From Gracilaria vermiculophylla (lineage: Eukaryota; Rhodophyta; Florideophyceae; Gracilariales; Gracilariaceae), in contig JAHNZQ020000092.1 of the NCBI GenBank assembly GCA_019155205.2, positions 737,612-801,611 of the forward strand: a DNA stretch of 64,000 nucleotides, given 5' to 3'. The notes under the pieces were generated by a model, which was not told the DNA's origin, searched no databases, and saw only the letters and a program-made list of their open reading frames with translations. The translations under genes and the position numbers were made by a program. The stretch's first letter is position 1, and every line of letters starts with the position of its first letter. Of the stretch, positions 30,254 through 38,290 are shown one piece after another.

Positions 30254-30518
30254 TCACTGATAAGGCCAATGGTCGATCACTCTGCGTGTACGAAAGTCGT
30301 CAGGACCACCATGAGGCGGCGGCTGGTGGATGACGGACACGAAAATCTGAATCAGCCAGGCTTTGCCGCAACGCTCCTCCGAACTGAGGTAAGAAATGCT
30401 CTGGCAAACATCCAGAGCACGTGAACCACGGCCCACAGCGGGGGAGCGCATGCGCACGTCCACGAACTCGTGCCACCAGACCCCGCGATTCAGATCACAC
30501 GACCGCAGCACCCCGCGT
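30254..30518 (-). CDS. Candidate 3' exon of an unidentified gene
   Basis: The frame runs from a plausible acceptor (a run of T, then TATATCCTCCCAAG) at 30519 to a stop at 30254 and reads like protein: DLNRGVWWHEFVDVRMRSP, VGRGSRALDVCQSIS, then ERCGKAWLIQIFVSVIH. No upstream exon or ATG could be identified before the Hint gene's 3' end at 30734, apart from an internal ATG. It may be a real terminal exon, a short gene starting at that internal ATG, or chance. Family not recognised. Confidence 0.3.
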
Positions 30519-30733
30519 CTTGGGAGGATATACAAAAAAAGCCACAATGACGAAATGCTGCTTAACGATCCGGGGGCATACAAATATCGATCGGAGCCCA
30601 GACTTGCGACAATATTTACGGGCCTTTGGTTGCGGAGACTCACAAAACACGATAAGCAAAACAACTGTAAAACAGCCGCCTAGGGAGACTAACTCCGCTC
30701 TGTAGAGGCCAACGGCGAACTATGTCAAACACT

Positions 30734-32290
30734 TCAAAACCGTCGCGGCCCGCGCGGTAAAAACCGCTGCAAGCCACGAACGCCGCCGTTCAATATCCCG
30801 TCCAAAAAGCCGCTAACACCAGCATGATACATTAATCTGACTGGTGCAAGCAGCACAGAATGCGCCAACCGAGGATGTACAGCCGTGGTGTACGTCGATA
30901 CGCGAACCCCATCCACAACAATGTCGCCATGCAAAGTATGCGGAGCATATAGACCGCGTTCTTTAACACTGTCAAGGCTCACGACAACAGTGTGCTTTCC
31001 ATCCGCCACTTGCAATCTATCCCCAATCGCCACGTCGCCGGCAGCACACATACGGCCGCCCACGTATAGGTAATGCCCTTCGGACAAAGTAAGCACATGT
31101 CCATCATGCGTGCCAATTCTCACAAAGTTGTGCATCACATTTCGATGTTGTACGCGGTGCGAGAAGAAAAACACATCTGAATAGAGCCCTTTTCGTACTT
31201 GTACACGGTGTCCAATGTTCAAGTCACGAAGCTGAATGGTTGATCCATCTTCCAGTTGGACTGTGGACGATGCCGAGAAACACGCCGGTGCGCTGCTCTC
31301 TGATTCAGGCTGGAGACCAGTTTGCGTGCCACCTTGACTTCCGGCACCGCCAAAAATGGTGCCCGTGGAGGACTCAGATTGCTCCGAGTCGGACTCCTCT
31401 TCGTCCGGCTCCGTGAACGTCGAGCCAGATTGATCTGAGCCGTCTTCTGGGGGCTGATCGCCCTGGAGCTCACTGTCGTCCGGTTGCTCATCTTGCTGTT
31501 CCTCATCGGTTGGCTGAAGCGCATCGGACTGGGTTTCAGAAGATGGCGGCACAGAGACGGTGGGAGGATCACCCAGCATTCCCGGGTTCTCAAGGGCGGC
31601 GTCTACGCTAGGATCCGAGACAGGGCCTTCAGAAAAGTCTCCCTCGCCGCCCACAACATCTGCGACGAATATACAGCCGGCACGGAAATGGTTGCGAAAT
31701 GTGAGCAACAGATACTTGTTCTTGCCCGTGAGTTGGACTTTTCCAAGCGGGATGTTCCAGGCCGGCTGAAACCACAGAAAAGCGGTTCCGGCTCGCATAC
31801 GAACGCCCCGGCAGCTGCGCTCGGTGAAATCGTAGCCCAGCACAAACGGCTGCTTGGCGGCGGCTTCAACGAGTTCTTCGGTGACCCATGTGGCATTCTG
31901 GCCGGTTCCGGCGCCAGCCCAGTACGTGATGACGTCAAGTGGGTTGGAAGCCATGGTGACGAACGGGTGGTCGCTGGTGGTGGCGATGACATTGCCTGAA
32001 GACTCGCACATCCGGTCGTCCAACAGGGTGTTGATGTGCGGGATGATGATGTTGAAGGCTGGAGGGGCGGGCAGCGTGGAGGGGGAGCTAGTGACCTGAA
32101 ACTCGAACGTGTTGGTGGTGATCTTCTGGGGGCAGTTGAACGGCCTGGCCACTTCAGCGGAATCGGGGTGCAACGAGTAAACGCCCAACACATCGGAGCG
32201 CGCGGTGGCGCGCGCCGAGGCGGCGGCGTGGGAGCGCGCGGCGGTGCGCAGCGCGACGGCCAGCGCGAGCAGGAGCGCCAGCGCCGTCAT
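30734..32290 (-). CDS. Secreted protein with C-terminal Hint (hedgehog/intein-type) autoprocessing domain
   Basis: From ATG 32290 the product is 518 residues. It begins with a signal peptide (TALALLLALAVALRTAA), then a roughly 190-residue globular domain with five Cys that I do not recognise, an acidic Ser/Asp/Glu/Gln-rich linker (about 230-330), and a Hint domain from about 337. The Hint nucleophile is Cys337 (ACFSASSTVQLEDG), the T/SxxH motif is SEGH (403-406), and the end reads GLYAPHTLHGDIVVDGVRVS, which matches the hedgehog Hog end APLT..G..VV..V..S. By analogy it should cleave itself before Cys337 and may attach the N-terminal part to a lipid or other nucleophile; that is inference. The usual C-terminal SCY is STY here. 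Single exon, head to head with TOM22. Confidence 0.85.
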   Translation of the reverse strand: MTALALLLALAVALRTAARSHAAASARATARSDVLGVYSLHPDSAEVARPFNCPQKITTNTFEFQVTSSPSTLPAPPAFNIIIPHINTLLDDRMCESSGNVIATTSDHPFVTMASNPLDVITYWAGAGTGQNATWVTEELVEAAAKQPFVLGYDFTERSCRGVRMRAGTAFLWFQPAWNIPLGKVQLTGKNKYLLLTFRNHFRAGCIFVADVVGGEGDFSEGPVSDPSVDAALENPGMLGDPPTVSVPPSSETQSDALQPTDEEQQDEQPDDSELQGDQPPEDGSDQSGSTFTEPDEEESDSEQSESSTGTIFGGAGSQGGTQTGLQPESESSAPACFSASSTVQLEDGSTIQLRDLNIGHRVQVRKGLYSDVFFFSHRVQHRNVMHNFVRIGTHDGHVLTLSEGHYLYVGGRMCAAGDVAIGDRLQVADGKHTVVVSLDSVKERGLYAPHTLHGDIVVDGVRVSTYTTAVHPRLAHSVLLAPVRLMYHAGVSGFLDGILNGGVRGLQRFLPRGPRRF

Positions 32291-32736
32291 GGGGGCGTGC
32301 GGTGCGGAGGGGGGGCAGGGGGTGGGGGGGGGGGCGGGAGGGGAAGATGAGGGCGCGACGATCCGCACGCTGTGTGAGCGCGCACACGCGCGCGACGCGC
32401 CTTTGAGCTGAGCGCTGCGCGGGGCGGGGCGCGGGGCGCGCGCGCCGACGCCAACGTCAGCAGCAGCCGCGCGCGCGCGACGCGCTCGCAACGCGCCGCG
32501 CCGCTCGCCCAGCCCCGCGTGGCGCGCGCGCCGTGTGCCACCTGGCGGCGCTTATGATCGGGCGCTGATCCAATCGCGCGCTATCCGATTTCCCCCTTAC
32601 ACCGGCTTACATCAGTCGGCGCGCCAAAGCGAAAGCGCTGCGAGGCGCCCATCGCCGTCCCGACGCCGTTGGATCCGGGCAGCGTCCCGCGACACCGTCC
32701 TTTTCAGCAGCTCCTCCGCCGTCGCTATCGCACCCC
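32291..32736. promoter_or_regulatory. Very GC-rich bidirectional promoter region
   Basis: 446 bases between the divergent Hint and TOM22 start codons, with long runs of GCGCGC and no clear TATA box. The role is inferred from layout. Confidence 0.45.
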
Positions 32737-33174
32737 ATGGCGCCGTCCAAACCCCCCCAGTCGCCGCCCGACGACAAGGTTCCCAACGGATCTGTCATCG
32801 ATCCCTCCGCCGCCCCGCTGCCGCACAAGGGGTCCACGCTGGAGACGCTCCAGGAGACGTGGGAGGACATCAAGGACGCCGTCACAGAAACCCCCACCTA
32901 TATCACGCTCTCCTCCAAATTTAGCTCCATCTCCACGGCTGCGCGCTCGGCCTGGAACATCTCCAAGAAGCTGGCCTGGGTCCTTGGCACCACATCGCTT
33001 GTCCTGGTTGTACCACTTCTCTACGAAATCGACAAGGAAATGGGCCCCGACGCGTCTATCTCCCCATCGTCTACAGCAGCGCCTACAGATGCCGCCAACG
33101 CCGCCACCTCCGACGCCACTGCTCCTTCTGCAAGCTCGTCGTCCGAAGCAACCACCGCCTCGCAACAGTCGTAA
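32737..33174 (+). CDS. TOM22: Mitochondrial import receptor subunit TOM22
   Basis: Central receptor and organiser of the outer-membrane TOM complex. The 145-residue protein (ATG 32737) has a Pro/acidic cytosolic part with ETWEDIKDAVTETP, an amphipathic segment, and one membrane span with its flanks, NISKKLAWVLGTTSLVLVVP followed by LLYEIDKE, which closely follows the TOM22 pattern WxxGTTxxxLVLPxxxExEK. The C-terminal intermembrane-space tail is Ala/Ser/Thr-rich. No cleavable presequence, as expected for a tail-region anchor. Single exon; its 3' end faces that of the glycosyltransferase 145 bases away. Confidence 0.85.
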   Translation: MAPSKPPQSPPDDKVPNGSVIDPSAAPLPHKGSTLETLQETWEDIKDAVTETPTYITLSSKFSSISTAARSAWNISKKLAWVLGTTSLVLVVPLLYEIDKEMGPDASISPSSTAAPTDAANAATSDATAPSASSSSEATTASQQS

Positions 33175-33319
33175 ATTGCAACCACCTTGTACACTCGTCA
33201 AACTCATCTTGTTTCGATCTCAGTTCTGTATATAACCTTTACAAAATCGTCATATCGAATCATCTATTCCATCTTTTGTCATACCTTGTCCTCACAACAG
33301 CCACGCCGCCCCGTTGTTT

Positions 33320-35593
33320 TCACGCGCTCCCGTTTCGATCGGAGGCGTAGTGCTTGGGCAACGTCTTTTCACTGCCCTTCTTGTCTGTCGAGTCAACCTT
33401 AATCCCGTTCGCCATAATACACTCCCCGTTCACATATGTCCCCTGGTTTCGACATCCAAGTAAATCACAAATCTTCTGCATCGGAATCAGATAACTGCGA
33501 GAATACCCGTACTTCACGCTTTCCTCCACGCTTTTCCCAAGTTGCCAAAGCTCCACCATGTCGTCGCGCAAAGAACCCGTTGATAGAAAAGCCCCGCGAT
33601 ACCGGTTAAACCCATGATAAGTCAGAGCAAACGGAAAGTTTAGACGATGCTCGAGTTTCCACGGGGCTCGGCACACCCCCCGCATCAGCAGCGTTCGAGC
33701 GGGGCCTGCATAGCGATTCACGCACATGTAAAGTCGTTGCGAACCACAGTTCTTGCATAGGCTCGTCGTATCAAGCTCACATTGCGCGATGTGCGTCCGC
33801 AACGCTTCCACAAGTGCTCTAGACATGAAAATGGCAGCCCCTTGAGGCACCGCTGGGCATCCCAAACTGCAAAACGCATCCTCACACATGTGCGATACCT
33901 TGTGCATCACCTTGCGCCCGTTCAGAATCTGACTCACGCTGTATTCTACGTGCGTCCCTTGAAACTGTTTTGGAATGTCTTCGTTCTTCATGTAGCAGTG
34001 GCGCCCTCCGTATTTCTTGCTTGCGTTGCGAAGCCAGGTTGCAAACATTCCGCTGTCACCATTATCAATTCGCGCTTGTTCGCCAGATCCGCCCCAAAAT
34101 TTCATGCGAGGGTCAAACATTGTTAGATATTCCCTCAGGCCCCCGGGAAACACGAATGTGTCGTCATCTACGAGCGCAAGCCATTTGATTTCGGGGTTGT
34201 CTCTCATTGCTCGATCCCAACTTTCCCGTACTCTTACCAGGTGACTCCATGATTGCATCAAAGGTAGACGCTGCTCCAGTTCCGGTTGGTGCGGCTGTAC
34301 AACAGCAACTTGTCGTCCACGGGCAGCTTTCAGCTCGTCCTCATTCCTAGGAACGTTTGTGAAAATAGTCAGTCTGTCCTGTGGGACGGCAGTCATCCAT
34401 GTTTCTGTTTGTGCCCCTACTCTTTCATCAAAAGTTGGCCGCCCTGCAAGAATCGCATAGTATACTTCTCTCTCGGATAAGACATTGGGATGCACTTTGT
34501 TCCCGCTTTGATCAAAGACATGCACCACAGTTCGACAGCCGTTCCGATTGCTGATTTCTTCAGCCAGCCGCAGTATGCCCTCCAGACCATTGCCCGGGTC
34601 CAATTCCGGTGCGTGCGGTGGTGGGATGATGTGGTCCCAATCTCGGACTACGTCGCGATCGTCCATGTTCGCTGCTTCGGGATTCTTGTCAAGGTCAGCT
34701 CGTTCGAAGTTAAGCACGAGCCGATCGATTTTTTTGCACATGACACCAGCAGGCTCCAAGGCTTCAAGTAACTCGAGATACCAATACATTTCTTGGAAGG
34801 TCAGGGCATTGAAGCGGACAACAACAGTACCGAGATTGCCGTTTCCCTTCGCAAGATTCATCTTGGGAACTTCATTCCCGCTCTCCTCCCACGGGTATGT
34901 GATGCCATCAATAAAATCTTTCAGCACGAAGCTGCGAGCTTCCATGGACTCTCCAACTTCTGTAATGGAGTTTGGAGCCCGGAAGGACACAGTTTCTGTG
35001 TCATTTTCAGCAGCAGGCAGCAACTGCGTGAAGACGTCAAAGTGCGCGGTTTTTGTGGCCTTGTTAGACCTGATGTTGTTCAACGGCTTTGCCATTAATG
35101 GATCTGCGTCAAATGCGACTACACAAAACGCTCGAATGGAACTCTGCGTCGCACGCAAGTACTCTTCCAGAAACTTGCTGCCCTCATTCAGAAAAGATAC
35201 GACGTGGCGACCATCACGTGCCCCGAATTCTGCATATAACCAAGAACAGCGGCGATTGGAAACGTCATCAAAGTTTTTCGGTCGAGGCACGAAAGAATGT
35301 ACTCTATGTGAGAAAATTGTTTCTCGATGAGGTTCTCGAAAACGAAATCTGGTGTAGTGAACTTGCAGTTTGCTGTACTGTATCCCCAATACACGAAGCA
35401 ACACATACAAACACACACAAAAACAAATTGTTAGAAGGAGAGGTACCGTCCATGGCCGTCGGCGTAATGGCCTGGACGTGAACAGATACCATTCTGTACG
35501 GAGTTTTCTAGAGAGGCGACGGAGTGATCTGACTAGATGAAGTCTGGAAAGGGGACCTGAAGCCGCCATAGTTTGACGCGTCCTAGGAACCAT
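33320..35593 (-). CDS. Type II membrane protein: methyltransferase-like region fused to fringe/GT31-like glycosyltransferase
   Basis: From ATG 35593 the product is 757 residues: a short basic cytosolic tail, one membrane span (about 50-70, LLLTICFCVCLYVLLRVLGI), then two regions. The first (about 121-380) resembles an FkbM/methyltransferase-type Rossmann fold: YAEFGARDGRHVVSF, CVVAFDADPLM and VVVRFNALTFQEMYWYLELL. The second (about 380-700) resembles fringe-type GT31 enzymes: an initial strand AILAGRPTFDER, then WLALVDDDTFVFPGGL with the metal-binding DDD at about 476-478, then GGSG and CPAVPQGAAIF. Probably a Golgi enzyme acting on cell-wall or glycoprotein glycans. The S-adenosylmethionine loop (E/D-x-G-x-x-x-G) is only partly conserved (EFGARDG), so methyl transfer is uncertain. 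An ATG at 35569 is an alternative start. Single exon. Confidence 0.75.
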   Translation of the reverse strand: MVPRTRQTMAASGPLSRLHLVRSLRRLSRKLRTEWYLFTSRPLRRRPWTVPLLLTICFCVCLYVLLRVLGIQYSKLQVHYTRFRFREPHRETIFSHRVHSFVPRPKNFDDVSNRRCSWLYAEFGARDGRHVVSFLNEGSKFLEEYLRATQSSIRAFCVVAFDADPLMAKPLNNIRSNKATKTAHFDVFTQLLPAAENDTETVSFRAPNSITEVGESMEARSFVLKDFIDGITYPWEESGNEVPKMNLAKGNGNLGTVVVRFNALTFQEMYWYLELLEALEPAGVMCKKIDRLVLNFERADLDKNPEAANMDDRDVVRDWDHIIPPPHAPELDPGNGLEGILRLAEEISNRNGCRTVVHVFDQSGNKVHPNVLSEREVYYAILAGRPTFDERVGAQTETWMTAVPQDRLTIFTNVPRNEDELKAARGRQVAVVQPHQPELEQRLPLMQSWSHLVRVRESWDRAMRDNPEIKWLALVDDDTFVFPGGLREYLTMFDPRMKFWGGSGEQARIDNGDSGMFATWLRNASKKYGGRHCYMKNEDIPKQFQGTHVEYSVSQILNGRKVMHKVSHMCEDAFCSLGCPAVPQGAAIFMSRALVEALRTHIAQCELDTTSLCKNCGSQRLYMCVNRYAGPARTLLMRGVCRAPWKLEHRLNFPFALTYHGFNRYRGAFLSTGSLRDDMVELWQLGKSVEESVKYGYSRSYLIPMQKICDLLGCRNQGTYVNGECIMANGIKVDSTDKKGSEKTLPKHYASDRNGSA

Positions 35594-35873
35594 GGAGATG
35601 GGCAACCGGAACGAGGGAATCGGTAGGCGTTGGGACTGGGGGCTGTCCTCGAATGGAGCGGGAATTTGAAGTTGAAGCTGGTGGCCACTGTCAAGACATG
35701 GCCTAGAGAGGGCAGTTGTGGAAGCGCGTGCGAAGGTTCGGAGGCAACGCAGGTGGTGCCAAACGCTCACGTTATGGTTTGTCGTCAGAAGATGTGTTTT
35801 CCGGTTGATACGAGCGCGCAGAATGGTTTCTCAGCAACACCCTGGTTACTGCCGAGTGGCCGGTGTCATTTGA

Positions 35874-36489
35874 ATGGCAACGTTTAAAAGTTTCGAGAGC
35901 CATGCACCGTTTTTGGTAATACCGTCGCGGCCTGTTTCATTCGCTCTGTTTGCCAGGTGCGGGCCCGGGCGGCTATCAGCTTTGCGTCTCAGCGCCTGCC
36001 GACGTCGACGGTGGCATGCACGCTTCCACCGCGGTTTCTTCCGCCGCTTGATACGGTAGCGGCTGAACTGGGCTTTTGCGAAAACAGTTTCCAATCCAAC
36101 GATTTTGATTGTGTTTTGTGAGCAGCACATACTTAGCGGGTGGTCATCTACTTGCTGCACTCAAAACAGCGCCTTCTTGGCAGCCACCCCTGGGCATCCC
36201 ACTCAGTTCTCTTTATCCGAGATGCAGGATAGGGTTCCCGGCCAGTTTCTGTCGGATAACCAACGCGTCATTGCAAGCTATCAAATGTATCGCCAGGTGT
36301 AAGATTATAAACTATCAATATCACAGCTGCATACTCTGATTGATGATATGTCCTTCTCCAGATAAATTGGTACAGGGTTACAAGGTGATTCTTCCTCATT
36401 GCTCAGCATGTTTCAGTCTTGAATGGTGGACAACGTTCATTCCGTGGCGGATTGGAATTAGACCAGGTTCTAGTGGCAAGACACCGTAA
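35874..36489 (+). CDS. Small three-exon protein of unknown function
   Basis: Reconstructed by eye: exon 1 is 35874-35956 (donor GTGCGG), exon 2 is 36170-36298 (donor GTAAGA), and exon 3 is 36417-36489 (acceptor TTTCAG). Phases 2 and 2 join exactly to give 94 residues. The product has a hydrophobic N-terminal part (HAPFLVIPSRPVSFALFA), then SLSEMQDRVPGQFLSDNQ and RVIASYQMYRQV, and an aromatic C-terminus LEWWTTFIPWRIGIRPGSSG. The first acceptor (CAAAACAG) has a weak pyrimidine tract, so the exon 1-2 junction is less certain than exon 2-3. Head to head with the glycosyltransferase, 280 bases apart. The stop codon lies inside the first unit of a 38-base tandem repeat. Family not recognised. Confidence 0.5.
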
Positions 36490-36571
36490 CTAAAGTTAGA
36501 CCAGGTTCTAGTGGCAAGACACCGTAACTAAAGTTAGACCAGGTTCTAGTGGCAAGACACCGTAACTAAAG
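36458..36571 (+). repeat. Three perfect 38-base tandem repeats
   Basis: Units at 36458-36495, 36496-36533 and 36534-36571 are identical and begin TTAGACCAGGTTCTAG. The first unit contains the last codons and stop of the small three-exon gene, so the duplication arose from its 3' end. Confidence 0.97.
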
Positions 36572-36584
36572 TTCAAAGTGTTGT

Positions 36585-36587
<3 letters not shown>

Positions 36588-36654
<67 letters not shown>

Positions 36655-36787
36655 GTCTCTCTGTCTCTCTCTCTCTCTCTCTCTGTCTCTCTGTCTGTCT
36701 CTCTCTCTCTGTCTCTCTGTCTCTCTCTCTCTCTCTGTCTCTCTCTCTGTCTCTGTCTCTCTCTCTCTGTCTCTCTGTCTCTCTCTG
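36588..36787 (+). repeat. Compound (TC)n/(TCTG)n microsatellite
   Basis: About 200 bases of CT repeats with interspersed GTCT units, followed directly by TGTGTTGTGGGTAATTCC and TACTTAA, shared with the 21.8 kb locus. Confidence 0.97.
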
Positions 36788-38290
36788 TGTTGTGGGTAAT
36801 TCCTACTTAACGCAGAGCGTCTCTGTTCATAGAACCGCTCTCTCCCCAGAAAGACCAGCACTCTTTCAGGCCACTTTCTGATGATATCTCGAACCGATAA
36901 ATTCCGGCGTCCACTCAATTCACCGTCGCCAATATACTTCATTAATTCATTAACATGAAATCTGCTGGTCTCCATTGGAGATCTATATATCTAGAGCGAA
37001 TAACTTCTGGCGACAAAGTTACCGAGATGTCGAGGAGACGTGGGTATACATACGAATGTTTTGCAATCGCCCAACTATTATGTGCGACGTGAATGTCAAC
37101 TATGGAGTGAGAGATTTATGTACGTATGATGCATAGCTCTCATTCATAGCTCTAAGACGTTCAGCTGAATACCTAAGAGCACATGCTTGTGAAACCAGAA
37201 CCGAAACACCATCTGTTTCTAACGTAAGTGAGGAGGACCTCTTCGCCAGATATGTACGGCTTTTGTACGAGAATTTGGCAGTCCAAGCAGATTTATATGT
37301 ATGCAGCTACCCCTTCAACGCTTGCCATTAATGTAACCAAAGAAGCTATACACTGTTCGCTGAATACTCTCGATTAACCATTAACCGAGTGCATTCCAAT
37401 GCCATGTATGAATCCTACAGTAGCAAGTGTCAATTGCTGTTCAGCGTGAAATAACAGAAGCCCGAAGAATTGTTTTGACACTGATTTAGGATCAATACTC
37501 CAACGTGACCGGGCACATCTGCGAGATGAACAAATCAACGACAATGCAAACAATTGTTGGCACTTATGTGCTGAATCTGCGAAACGCATCGAAGGTATAC
37601 TATAGATCGTCCTCGAAAGAAGTGCTATACATGGGGACGATTTGATAGCACCATTTTTCCTGTGCTTGTGGTCTGCAGTCTGTCGCACATGCTCTAGAAA
37701 CACAGCCGCAAGATAATTTATTACTGTGTAGGTATTCGTGAGAACAAAAATTTAGGTGCTCCGTCGCTGCTTCTCTTTTACAAACTTGGGTTGCGAGAAT
37801 AAGTGCAGTATCCTAAGAACCCTTCTTAATATTTTCGGCTCTCTACTACCTATCGTTGTGGATATAAGTCTTAAATGACGTAAACCATAATGATCTACGC
37901 ACGTTTGAGCCACCCATACCTCCCCCCCTCCGCCCCTTCGAGCGGATTTGAAGGCACTCATCACTAGCGAGGACCATGTTGTCGAGAGCAACGTAAAGCC
38001 GCGCAAAGAGGCAAACAAGTTCTTAACACTCAATTCGTGGCAAAGTGTGGAATGCATGCTACTGGATTAGAAAGGTCAATGGCCGACAAGCACTACGAAA
38101 CTGTACAAATACATCAAAGACGAAAATGCGAAGCTGCTTGGTTGATGACGTTTTTCCGGGTGCCGGACTGAGAATTTTGGACTTCGAAACGACCATTGAC
38201 ATCTAAGCGCATCGCACCACGAATCATCAAAAACGAAAACGCCAAACTCTCAACTTGTACTTTGTAAATGCCACCTAATTAACTAATACA
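36788..38290. other. Intergenic, no gene recognised
   Basis: 1.5 kb downstream of the microsatellite and beyond the STE20 kinase stop. Minus-strand frames at 37374-37703 and 37752-38057 (about 100 codons each) show no family signature. The stretch could contain decayed mobile sequence starting at the shared TGTGTTGTGGGTA motif. Confidence 0.4.

Noticed and set aside
36367..36416. A 32- or 46-base mini-intron in the 36 kb gene
   Set aside because: A single 118-base intron from GTAAGA (36299) to TTTCAG (36416) uses better signals and keeps the frame.
36508..36975. 155-codon minus-strand frame rich in Arg/Glu
   Set aside because: It is the translation of the TC/GA microsatellite (RERE repeats), not a gene.
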